Source: Termitomyces sp. T153 | Taxonomy: Eukaryota > Basidiomycota > Agaricomycetes > Agaricales > Lyophyllaceae | DNA: 64,000 nt | Reading direction: 5' to 3' | Assembly (NCBI GenBank): GCA_018296165.2 | Contig: JACKQL020000102.1 | Coordinates: forward strand, 62,001-126,000 | Shown: positions 37,850 to 49,011 of the stretch, piece by piece | Position numbering within the stretch: position 1 is the first letter of the stretch | How the letters are laid out: each line of letters starts with the position of its first letter | Made by a program: the position numbers and the translations under genes | Notes under the pieces: model-generated | What the model was told of the DNA's origin: nothing | Seen by the model: the letters and a program-made list of their open reading frames with translations, nothing else | Databases searched by the model: none

Positions 37850-38229
37850 GTCTATAACTACCTCTTGCTTCGAGACCGTCACTGATTCCGACCCTCAAAA
37901 AACAGTAAACTGGGATAGAACCCTCAACGCACCAAGGTCACGTGAGAAAATTGTTACAAGTATTTCAGTAATAACTTCAGTAAATTGTTGCACAGTCTTG
38001 TTTTAAATGTATTTTTCAAATTTCTGTGCAGGGGTTTCACAGAATTCTGAGAGGATCTCATGTTATAACATATCTTAGTTTCTTCACGTGACGTAGTAAG
38101 TTATGTTGAATTTTCTCTTCGTCGATTGTATCCTATGGACATGTGTTCAGATGTATCCAAAAATTAAATTTCTCTCGGCTTCAATGACCCGATAGGACTA
38201 CAAAGCACAATGAAAGTTCTCAGCTACCA
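37850..38229. other. Short intergenic spacer
   Basis: AT-rich 380-bp spacer containing the NSE3 promoter side and the 3' end of the FAH-like gene. Nothing else is seen. Confidence 0.5.
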
Positions 38230-39319
38230 TCATACATAGGTAATGGTGTTTGTGCAGGTTCCGACGCTTTCTAAGCCTACCTCCACGACGTCTCCGTTGG
38301 TCAACCATACAGGATTAGCCTTTCCAAGATTGACTCCACTCGGACTAACCGTTCGAGTATGAGTATCAGCAAGTTTCCGAATAGATGATGAGAAATTTAT
38401 TGCACTGACGTTCCAGTAAAAATCACGTCTCCGGGGAGGAGGGTAATGCCCATAGAGAAGAAGGATACGAGATGTTTGACGCCGAATATCATGTTCGCAG
38501 TGGTATCATTCTGTTTGGTTTCGCCGTTTACCTTTGTCCAGATATTTAGAGTCTGGGGGTCGCTTATTATGTTGGTGGAAACGATCGCAGGCCCCCAAGG
38601 CGCCCAACCATCAGCGCCTTTTCCCATAGAAAATTGAGGTTCCGGTTCTCCTCCACGATCGATTTGCCAGCCACGATGGGAGACGTCATGACCGACCGAG
38701 TAACCAAGGACATGATCTAGAGCTTCGTCATCGGAGATGTTGAAAGCCGTCTTCTTGATCACGACAACAAGCTCGGTCTCGTAGTCCATGGTCGAGGTGA
38801 AGTTTCCCTGCGTCTGGTAGCCCGCGGTAACTGGAATTGGGTCACTAGGGGTGTTGAGCGCTGTAAAAGGTTTGTAGAACAAGATTGGCCAGCCTGGAAT
38901 GGGTTGGCCAGTCTGTGTGGTCACATTCAACGAGGAATCAAGATAATGACTCCCATTTACCTCGTTATCGTGTGCAGCATAGTTAAATCCAACACAGCGA
39001 ACGGTACGAACTCGTTCGTTCGGAAGAGGAGACAAGAGTTTCTTGATAGGCTGAGTATTTATGTCAATACTAACAGGCAATGCCGGTTCATTTGGAACAT
39101 AATCACCTTCACTTGATTTGTAATGTTGAAGTCGCCTAAAATATCACCTTGGATCACTTTCGCACTTGTACTTTTCGAGGCATCTGTTGTATGTGGGGGC
39201 AGGATGGCATCTCCAGTATATTCTTGTCCATCGGTGGAAATAAAGCGCACAAATCGCTGCGCTTCGACAGCCAAGGAGAGAGCCCAGAATAAAAAAAGTC
39301 GACCTGCAGTTGAGCGCAT
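38230..39319 (-). CDS. Fumarylacetoacetate-hydrolase-family protein with signal peptide
   Basis: Three exons, 322 aa: complement(join(38230..38344,38410..39050,39107..39319)). The FAH/FAHD1-like fold is shown by VRCVGFNYAAHD (88-99), PILFYKPFTALN (126-137), the metal site DYETELVVVIKK with Glu162 and Glu164, GYSVGHDVSHRGWQ with Asp193 (187-200), and GDVIFTGTPSGV. These enzymes cleave or hydrate/decarboxylate beta-diketo acids (e.g. oxaloacetate, fumarylpyruvate) with Mg or Mn, normally in cytosol or mitochondria. Here the N-terminus (MRSTAGRLFLFWALSLAVEA) looks like a cleavable signal peptide, and six N-glycosylation sequons (Asn 65, 103, 113, 154, 175, 252) support secretion. The substrate is unknown. 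Confidence 0.88.
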
Positions 39320-41606
39320 TCTGTGAGCGTCAGCAATTAATCACACATAACTTCCTGTTTTTAAATCCCTTCCATGCGAAATTGAAGACTGATATATTTA
39401 GTGTGAGACCCGGCTAAGAACAAGATGGATGGCGGCCCGCAGGTAGCTAGTCCTTCTCTATTTGAATAAACAAGTGACAATTAAAACCGCTTCAAGAAGG
39501 AAAAACAAAGAAAAGCCAAAGTTGCCTCATATGAAATCTTGACGCTGAAAAGGTTTGTTTGAGGATAATGGTAAAAGGCAGTCGGCAACTCATGCCTACC
39601 ATTTCTGCCACGCCGTGATCACAGCACCACAATACATCCAATGTACTCACCCCCGTGGTGAATTTCCTCCGTTGGGATTCTCAATGTGTTGAGGTTTCAG
39701 CATTTCTAAACTTGGGTTTGTCTTTGTGATTTCCAAAACGACGCACTGTATGGTTTGAAGTAACCATACTCACACGAAAATTTTGGCGAACCGACTCGCC
39801 AAATTCTAATGCTATGAGAACGTATGGATTTCCAAGGATTGAATACATGGAAACACTTTCCACATAGCTTCACAAGATTCGCGTGGGTAGTTCGAGCTTG
39901 GCCAAGTGGGATACCAATCACATGTTCTACTACACTGTGCAATCATACTCAGGGTGCCCACAGAATCGGTATCAATAGTTTGTGCTCGGAGGGTAGGTGG
40001 ATCACCACCGGCAAGGCTCACATATAAAGTGAGGGTAATGAGACACTCATGATCAGCGTAAATGCGGATTCCAAAGGTAGGGAGCATTTTCGGAGGCTTT
40101 TGCGCAACAGGCGCATACCTCGGCACCCCCCGTGCACTCTCACCAGTGACTTAGGCCGTCGTCGGCATGGCGCCATTGTTGTGGCTGAGGTTATGACGAT
40201 GCTCACCCGCTGTGCTGCTCCTTCGCACTCTCACTTTCATCCGCCGCAGCACAGGTGAGCGCTTGGTCGTTCTCTCACCTTTGTTGGTCTTTTCTGACAG
40301 TCTCCGTGCAGAGTGTGTTCCCAGTTTCACTTCTCCTTTTCATTTTCTTTTTGTTCACACTACTCTGCACGGTAAGACACCACCTATTTATGATGATTCC
40401 ATCTCATCTCTCACCCAAGAAGGTTGAACATCAACCACGGTTAGGCTGTTGCTGCTGCGTTGTTTTCAATCCTCTTCAGTAAGCCTAGCTTTTCGGCTCT
40501 CCGAACAAGGCTTTCTCACCAACCTTATCACATTTCTTTCTTTAGATATTTTGTGTATATTTTTTCGCTCGCCTTCCTTCCACTCTCTATATATTTTCTG
40601 TACTATACTGTATCTAGCCTGCACGTTCAGCCTCGATCCTAATATATTCGTCGGATCGCAATGCGATCTGGATCTGGCTACAAATTTTTTTCTTTCCAAC
40701 CGCCGTCAATTAGCAGAGGCATACCATCAAACACTATGATTCTTGCTTCGATCACCACTTACACCGCCGGCTTTGAGTCAATGCCTCATCCAAGTCCTAG
40801 ATCTAGACCGGTGACGGTTCCATCTACGGAGACAGACTCGAGTAGAGCTTAGCTTGCTCATTACAACGAACAGTCATGAGTCTATCCTGCCTTTTGGGCT
40901 TTCATCTTCTACGTGGTCCAAGTATGCACAATTGTTAGATGCGGGTGTTTGATCACCTATTCAAGATTATCGTGGATATCGATTTAGTTGGAGAAATTCT
41001 GCATCCAAGCTTTTTTTTTGAAAAAAGAATAGTTTCCACGGCCGCATATGTGCGAAAGGTATTGGTAGTCGCGGTTGCTGAACATATATTTTAACCTACT
41101 GTCATATATTATTTTTAAATCTGCCATGCAAGCTGCCGTCATCGAATCTTTTTGATACTTATTTTGGGATAGTCTTTTGAGCTTTTCACGAAACATCCGC
41201 TGTATACGTAGATGGATCATGATTTTCGGTTGGGGCGGTTCCTCAATCCGGCCCGCGCCGACCGCTATGGCTGACATAATATCACTCGTCTTGAAATTAA
41301 AGTTTTGACATGTTCAGAGATTTTAGTTTCGACCAGCGGTCGGTCTCATAATATAGTTCTTGTCGACGTCAATCGAGTCCGATCTCCCCCCAGCATGGGT
41401 CAAATCGCAGATCTAGAGCATCTCCATAATTTCTATAAAGCCGCGTCCAAATCGCGTCGTTTCCCCCATCCTTCGAGGAATCCCTCCTGGATAGCTCAGT
41501 ATCTCGACTCTGTCTCTTAGCTTCTCAGCACCAGTCTCAGTCTTGCCTTCTGTTTACGATCTCTTAAGCCTCGACTTTTGTATCGCTCGTTCAATATACG
41601 GCGCCT
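39320..41606. other. Intergenic; CT-rich stretch and one doubtful small ORF
   Basis: 2.3 kb without a family-supported gene. A pyrimidine-rich segment (40,300-40,650) with a TATA-like element near 40,589 precedes a 63-codon frame at 40,661-40,852. That frame has no signal peptide, no CaaX cysteine and no recognisable motif, so I do not call it a gene. Confidence 0.4.
41434..41440 (+). promoter_or_regulatory. TATA-like element before the giant repeat gene
   Basis: TATAAAG lies 166 bp upstream of the ATG at 41607 and is followed by C/T-rich DNA. It would give a 5' UTR of roughly 130 nt. Confidence 0.35.
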
Positions 41607-44600
41607 ATGATCAACAAATTGCTTCCTCTGTTCCTCCTCGTCGGAGGTAGTGCCCTCGCCAAGCCGTTGGAGGCACGCGGCCATTCGTACAGGGTTCGTA
41701 TATATTTCAATGATCAGGCTGAGCTTGCCGTTATCGCTTTTGTCGTAGGATCTCGATTGCACCTTGAAGACGCACACTCGCTGTTTCATTCTCGGCGTCC
41801 CATTCAACAACCCCGAAGAGGCTTACAAGCGCTTGAAAGAAGACAATCGCCACTGCTCTAACGATGTCAATCGTCGCCTCTTAGCTGCGTTGTTGGAACA
41901 ATGTATCAAGCACAAGCACGATCACCCCGACCACAAACATAAATATCAATGCGGCAAAAGCGGGAGCGAATACCCCGACAGCATGGTCACCTACTCTCGC
42001 GAATGCTGCACTTTGCGCGATCCGAAGTATATCTACGAAATGCTCGAGTGTAAGCAGGGTAAGCAGGAGAAGAACGCCGGAGGTGGGAATGGCGGGAATG
42101 GCGGCGCCGGAGGAGCTGGTGGAAATGGTGGTAACGTTGAAGGCGGAAAGGACTGCGACGAACATGGAAAGTCTTCGGCCGGCAATGGCGGTGATGGTGG
42201 AGCGGGTGGCAAGGGAGGAGATGGTGGGAATGGCGGGAATGTCGTCCAAAAGTATTGGCGCAGAGGATTTGGTTGGGACAAAGGTGGCGCAGGCGATGGT
42301 GGCAATGGCGGAAGTGGTGGCAATGGCGGGGACGGCGGGGACAGTGGTGATGATAAGGATCATGGACACTCTTGCGACAATTGCCATGCAGACCACGAAT
42401 CTGGTGGTGGTAACGGCGGTGATGGCGGTGCTGGAGGTAATGGAGGTAATGGTGGAAATGTCGACCGCGGCAGATCTCGCCATCGTCACCACAAGAGTTA
42501 TCGAGGGCACGGCAAAAAGAGCGGCGGCGGAAATGGAGGTGACGGAGGTGCAGGGGGTAACGGTGGCAACGGTGGAAATATCGAAAAGGAGAAGGGTGGT
42601 TGCTGCGGACATTGCGAACAAGGAAAAGTGTCGGCTGGCAACGGCGGCGATGGGGGCGCTGCTGGCAATGGTGGGGATGGAGGTCAGGGAGGAAACGTTC
42701 ACGGAGGGCGCCACTGGCGCAGGGACGACCACCATGGTGGTGGAGGCGACGGGGGCGACGGGGGAGATGCTGGCGATGGTGGCCGAGGCGGCAATGGTGG
42801 CAACGTTTGGGGGGACCACGAAAAATATCGCCATCATGATTATTACCATGACGGACGTCACGATCGCGGAGGTAATGGTGGGCGCGGTGGAGATGCAGGA
42901 AACGGCGGGGACGGCGGGGAAGGCGGTAACGTCGACTTTGACCATAACCACCATCATCACGACAAGCATCATCATCACCGTCATCATCATTCGCGCAGGG
43001 GACACCACGACTACTACGACCACCACGACCACCACGACGGCGGAGGTGATGGGGGAGATGGAGGAAAAGGTGGATATGGAGGCAATGGTGGGGACGGTGG
43101 TAATGTCTGGGGAGACCACGAAAAATACTACGACCATGACTATCACCACGGACATCATGATCGCGGAGGTAATGGTGGGCGCGGAGGAGATGCAGGAGAC
43201 GGCGGTGACGGCGGTGACGGCGGTAACGTCGACTTTGACCATCACCACCATCATCATGACAAGCATCATCATCACCGTCATCATCATTGGCGAAGGGGAC
43301 ACCACGACCACCACGACCACCACGATGGCGGAGGTGATGGGGGAGATGGAGGAAAAGGTGGATATGGAGGTAATGGTGGGGACGGTGGTAATGTCTGGGG
43401 AGACCACGAAAGATACTACGACCATGACTATCACCACGGACATCATGATCGCGGAGGTAATGGTGGGCGCGGAGGAGATGCAGGAGACGGCGGTGACGGT
43501 GGCGACGGTGGCAACGTCGACTTTGACCATCACCACCATCATGACAAGCATCATCATCACCGTCATCATCATTCGCGCAGGGGACACCACGACTACCACG
43601 ACCACCATGACGGCGGAGGTGATGGGGGAGATGGAGGAAAAGGTGGATATGGAGGTAATGGTGGGGACGGTGGTAATGTCTGGGGAGACCACGAAAGATA
43701 CTACGACCATGACTATCACCACGGACATCATGATCGCGGAGGTAATGGTGGGCGCGGAGGAGATGCAGGAGACGGCGGTGACGGTGGCGACGGTGGCAAC
43801 GTCGACTTTGACCATCACCACCATCATGACAAGCATCATCATCACCGTCATCATCATTCGCGCAGGGGACACCACGACTACCACGACCACCATGACGGCG
43901 GAGGTGATGGGGGAGATGGAGGAAAAGGTGGATATGGAGGTAATGGTGGGGACGGTGGTAATGTCTGGGGAGACCACGAAAGATACTACGACCATGACTA
44001 TCACCACGGACATCATGATCGCGGAGGTAATGGTGGGCGCGGAGGAGATGCAGGAGACGGCGGTGACGGCGGTGACGGCGGTAACGTCGACTTTGACCAT
44101 CACCACCATCATCATGAAAAGCATCATCATCACCGTCATCATCATTCGCGCAGGGGACATCACGACCACCATGACCACCACGACGGCGGAGGTGATGGGG
44201 GAGATGGAGGAAAAGGTGGATATGGAGGCAATGGTGGGGACGGTGGTAATGTCTGGGGAGACCACGAAAAATACTACGACCATGACTATCACCAGGGACA
44301 TCACGATCGCGGAGGTAATGGTGGGCGCGGAGGAGATGCAGGAGACGGCGGTGACGGCGGTGACGGCGGTAACGTCGACTTTGACCATCACCACCATCAT
44401 CATGACAAGCATCATCATCACCGTCATCATCATTGGCGAAGGGGACACCACGACCACCACGACCACCACGACGGCGGAGGTGATGGGGGAGATGGAGGAA
44501 AAGGTGGATATGGAGGCAATGGTGGGGACGGTGGTAATGTCTGGGGAGACCACGAAAGATACTACGACCATGACTATCACCACGGACATCACGATCGTGG

Positions 44601-44921
44601 AGGTAATGGTGGGCGCGGAGGAGATGCAGGAGACGGCGGTGACGGTGGTGACGGTGGTAACGTTGACTCTGACCATCACCATGACAAGCATCATCATCAC
44701 CGTCATCATCATTGGCGAAGGGGGCACCACGACCACTACGACCACCATGACCACCACGACGGCGGAGGTGATGGGGGAGATGGAGGAAAAGGTGGATATG
44801 GAGGCAATGGTGGGGACGGTGGTAATGTCTGGGGAGACCACGAAAGATACTACGACCATGACTATCACCACGGACATCATGATCGCGGAGGTAATGGTGG
44901 GCGCGGAGGAGATGCAGGAGA

Positions 44922-44956
<35 letters not shown>

Positions 44957-47781
44957 ACGTCGACTTTGACCATCACCACCATCATCATGACAAGCATCAT
45001 CATCACCGTCATCATCATTGGCGAAGGGGACACCACGACCACCACGACCACCACGATGGCGGAGGTGATGGGGGAGATGGAGGAAAAGGTGGATATGGAG
45101 GTAATGGTGGGGACGGTGGTAATGTCTGGGGAGACCACGAAAGATACTACGACCATGACTATCACCACGGACATCATGATCGCGGAGGTAATGGTGGGCG
45201 CGGAGGAGATGCAGGAGACGGCGGTGACGGCGGTGACGGCGGTAACGTCGACTTTGACCATCACCACCATCATCATGAAAAGCATCATCATCACCGTCAT
45301 CATCATTCGCGCAGGGGACATCACGACCACCATGACCACCACGACGGCGGAGGTGATGGGGGAGATGGAGGAAAAGGTGGATATGGAGGCAATGGTGGGG
45401 ACGGTGGTAATGTCTGGGGAGACCACGAAAAATACTACGACCATGACTATCACCAGGGACATCACGATCGCGGAGGTAATGGTGGGCGCGGAGGAGATGC
45501 AGGAGACGGCGGTGACGGTGGCGACGGTGGCAACGTCGACTTTGACCATCACCACCATCATCATGAAAAGCATCATCATCACCGTCATCATCATTGGCGA
45601 AGGGGGCACCACGACCACTACGACCACCATGACCACCACGACGGCGGAGGTGATGGGGGAGATGGAGGAAAAGGTGGATATGGAGGCAATGGTGGGGACG
45701 GTGGTAATGTCTGGGGAGACCACGAAAGATACGACCATGACTATCACCACGGACATCATGATCGTGGAGGTAATGGTGGGCGCGGAGGAGATGCAGGAGA
45801 CGGCGGTGACGGTGGTGACGGTGGTAACGTTGACTCTGACCATCACCATGACAAGCATCATCATCACCGTCATCATCATTGGCGAAGGGGGCACCACGAC
45901 CACTACGACCACCACGACGGCGGAGGCGATGGGGGAGATGGTGGAAAAGGTGGAGATGGAGGCGATGGCGGGGATGGTGGTAATGTCTTGGGAGACCACG
46001 AAAGATACTACGACCATGACTATCACCACGGACATCACGATCGTGGAGGTAATCGTCAACACCACCATCATCGTTGGCGTCGGGGGCAACATGATTACCG
46101 AGAGGGCAGAGGTGATGGCGGAGATGGTGGAGATGCTGGAGATGGTGGCAAAGGTGGTGACGGCGGTAATGTGTTGGGGGACCATGAAAGATATCACTAT
46201 GGACGTCATCATTGGCGTAGGGGATACCACCACAGCCACTACGATCACCATGACGGCGAAGGCGATGGAGGCGATGGAGGCGATGGAGGATACGGTGGGG
46301 ACGGCGGGGATGGTGGCAATGTACAATTCAAAGATGGGTATCGTCATTATTGGCGTAGGTGGCCTTCGTACGACAATCGTGCTGGAAATGGTGGGGCTGG
46401 TGGGGCTGGAGGAAATGGAGGTGATGGTGGAAATGGTGGAAATGTTGAGAACGGAGAATACTGCCGGGGCGGCTGCCGTAAGGGCTGCAGGGGTAACAAC
46501 TGTCGGGGGATGTCTCGCACTGGTAATGGGGGAGATGGCGGGGCAGGAGGCGATGGAGGTAAAGGCGGCGACGGCGGGAATGTTGTTGTCAAGAAACATT
46601 GGCGAAGAGCGCTCTACCGTCGCGGCGGAATTAGGGACAGAAGACGCTATTGGCGTCGTGATGAAGCCGACGAATACTACTATGAGCCCGAGCACCACAA
46701 ACATCACAAACATCACTATCATCACTACCCTGCCGACACCTATGATGAGTACGGTAATTATTCCGACATCGACGACTCTGAATCTTTTCCTCACATCACT
46801 GGCATTTCTGGCGGTGGTCAAGATGTCCACCGTCATTCTGGCCATGTCGACAACAGTGATTCCCACATACACTTCGGCAGTGGGAAGCACAATAAAAACT
46901 CTGGCAACTACAATACCAATATCAGTAATAACAACGTTGGGTACGGTGGGGGATTGGAACGGGGACGAGGAGGGGGACTCGGAGGATTAGGAGGGGGACT
47001 CGGAGGATTGGGAGGGGGACTGGGGGGATTGGGAGGGGGAATGGGGGGATTGGGAGGGGGCTTAGGAGGGGGCCAGGGAGGGGGATTAGGAGGTGGCCAG
47101 GGAGGAGGATTAGGGGGATTAGGAGGGGGCCAGGGAGGACAGGGACAAGGACAGGGAGGACAGGGGGGACAAGGACAGGGAGGGCAGGGACAAGGACAGG
47201 GCGGACAGGGACAGGGACAGGGAGGACAAGGACAAGGCCAAGGAGGACAAGGACAGGAGGACAAGGTCAAGGTCAGGGGGACAGGACAAGGAGGACAGGG
47301 ACAGGGAGGACAAGGACAAGGAGGACAGGGACAGGGGGACAAGGACAGGGAGGACAGGGACAAGGACAGGGCGGACAGGGACAGGGACAGGGAGGACAAG
47401 GACAAGGCCAAGGAGGACAAGGACAGGGAGGACAGGGACAAGGACAAGGAGGACAGGGACAAGGACAGGGAGGTCAAGGTCAAGGAGGACAGGGACAAGG
47501 AGGACAGGAGGTCAAGGTCAAGGACAAGGTCAAGGAGGACAAGGTCAAGGTCAAGGTCAAGGAGGACAAGGACAAGGACAAGGAGGACAGGGACAAGGAG
47601 GACAGGGACAAGGACAAGGGCAAGGAGGACAAGGACAGGGAGGACAAGGACAGGGAGGACAAGGACAGGGGGGACAGGGTCAGGGCCAAGGAGGACAAGG
47701 ACAGGGGGGACAGGGACAGGGTCAGGGAGGACAAGGACGAGGTCGCAGATGATGAGAGTAAGAACAATAGCAATATCATAA
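41607..47781 (+). CDS. Giant secreted GGX/His-rich tandem-repeat protein with Arg-Arg in every unit
   Basis: Two exons, join(41607..41693,41749..47781), up to 2,039 aa. Exon 1 (29 codons) encodes a signal peptide ([14 protein letters not shown]). A head of ~110 residues contains eight Cys (including ECC), then a body of blocks of GGN/GGD/GGA triplets ending in GGNV or GGNI, joined by charged, His-rich linkers. From ~43,039 to ~45,920 about ten units of ~95 residues are nearly identical. Each has the GG block, GDHE(R/K)[12 protein letters not shown], a second GG block, NVDFD plus runs of His, and one (S/W)RRGHHD. Outer units are degenerate but keep WRR. Near 46,900 it turns into GGLGG then Gln-Gly repeats. 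Past ~47,260 the Gln-Gly reading drifts to Asp-Arg and Arg-Thr by small indels; the Gln-Gly frame itself would stop at 47752. No known family recognised. Likely extracellular; metal binding, polyglycine-II folding and Kex2 processing are inferences. Confidence 0.8.
43039..45925 (+). repeat. ~285-bp coding tandem repeat array, about ten near-identical units
   Basis: Units begin at a GGCGGAGGTGATGGGGGAGA landmark (43,039; ~43,326; ~43,611; ~43,896 and so on). The third and fourth units (about 43,326-43,610 and 43,611-43,895) read identically. Length differs by whole codons through gain or loss of CAT/CAC, GACCAC or GGTGAC. Markers shared at a distance of ~1.16 kb show a higher-order duplication. 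Confidence 0.85.
46960..47752 (+). repeat. G-rich then GGACAGGGACAAGGA polypurine-like repeat
   Basis: From ~46,960 to 47,130 there are many runs of five or six G. From 47,130 to 47,740 a short GGACA(A/G)GG-type unit repeats, with almost no T and C only in fixed spots. The region encodes the GGLGG and Gln-Gly parts of the giant protein and is where its reading frame slips. G-quadruplex or triplex formation is plausible from composition. Confidence 0.75.
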
Positions 47782-48300
47782 GCAAGTGGTAGCAGCTTAA
47801 TACATTTATCTATCATGTCACCAATTGCTATCACAGCCTGAATTCAAGTAATTGTAATTCTTCGCAATCCATCTGTCTTGTGAAGTTACCTAAGGGCTAC
47901 ACTAGGAATGTTGGTTGCAACCAACCTGGCATTAACAGAAGCTGGGTTGGTTATAACTGTCAAACAGCCTGTGGTGTGACATAGAGGATAGAATCACATT
48001 ACAGCAATTCTGAAATGATGATCTGGTGGACTTTGGACAGTCCTTCATGAATGATCAGGGAGTATTGTTCTAAGAGGACACCACATATGATGTTTGGCCA
48101 GAAGGGTACATTTCTCCTAAACATTTCTGGCCAGTAAAGTCTGAGAAGCATGTTTATCACTCCCCAGTGGACAACATGTGTATTGAAACTAGAAATAGCT
48201 CTGTGATGTGTCAGAGGCAGGCTGATCAAGGAGGGAGTAACCCTCCAAGTTGGTCTGGGTGCTCAGAAGGAGGTTGTGGAGACCCAGGACAGGATTTGTC
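47782..48300. other. Boundary of genic DNA and CpG-depleted transposon block
   Basis: CpG disappears after about 47,857. A perfect 16-bp palindrome (GTTGGTTGCAACCAAC, 47,910-47,925) lies near the edge. A short open minus-strand frame (48,229-47,999) looks transposon-derived, but I cannot name it. Confidence 0.45.
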
Positions 48301-49011
48301 TTGAGGCAAATCAGGCTCCACACCACAACCTAAGCTGTGCCATGGACCACCAGGCCTAGGAGGAGGTGGTGGAGGACTGGGACAGGGACTACCCTATCCA
48401 GGTTGAGAGCCATCACCACCCCCAGGTGGGGGCCCCAGACTCTAGGTGATCATCTGATCCTCCAGATGGCAATGGGGTTGATGGTGTGGAACATAGATCT
48501 GGACAGAGGAGGACTACAGCCCTCTCCAAAAGACAGCTGCAGAGGTTTTTGATGCCTCTGCACCACTGTGGACAATTCATCACTCCAGAAGTGGAAGAGG
48601 CCCACAAATGTCACCACCAGACAATGCACAATTGTCTAAGAGCAGTGATGGAGCAGTTGTTTGCAGTCTGGCTGGCAATTCAGACAGACTCAAGCCTAGG
48701 CAGAGTGATCTGTCTAAGACAATCACCCCCAATGGTGGGTCAGCCAAGTTCAGTGAATTTGAAGGCTGGCTCATGAGTATCTGCAGATTTTATGCAGTAG
48801 CTCAATATGGTTGGGATGAGTGTGAGCATGGAAAATCCTAATTCTTATGGACTTTCTAGCTGCAGGGGCCCTAAAATGGTACCTGCAACATGTAATTCAT
48901 GTCAACAGGACTCAGTCTCACTGGAGGTTTGAGGATGTGATCCTCAAATTGTACAATTGGTTTGTACAACCTTCAATGAGGCAGGATGTCTGTGAGGCAT
49001 CTGCAACATAG

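Noticed and set aside
37637..37882. Longer NSE3 N-terminus starting at 37,882
   Set aside because: That position is GTG, not ATG. The first in-frame ATG is at 37,849.
40661..40852. 63-codon ORF after a CT-rich leader, considered as a pheromone precursor
   Set aside because: It ends SSRA without a CaaX cysteine and has no processing motif. No other support.
43039..45925. Regular ~285-bp spacing resembling a CRISPR or satellite array
   Set aside because: The repeats are coding, keep frame, have no unique spacers, and the genome is eukaryotic.
41881..46890. A 1,669-codon open frame on the minus strand and a 1,635-codon frame in the second plus frame over the repeat gene
   Set aside because: They are by-products of GGN/GAY/CAY codon repeats. 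The minus frame lacks a leader, and its Met/Val/Ile/Thr repeats mirror the sense codons. Only the frame with signal peptide, intron and Cys-rich head makes sense.
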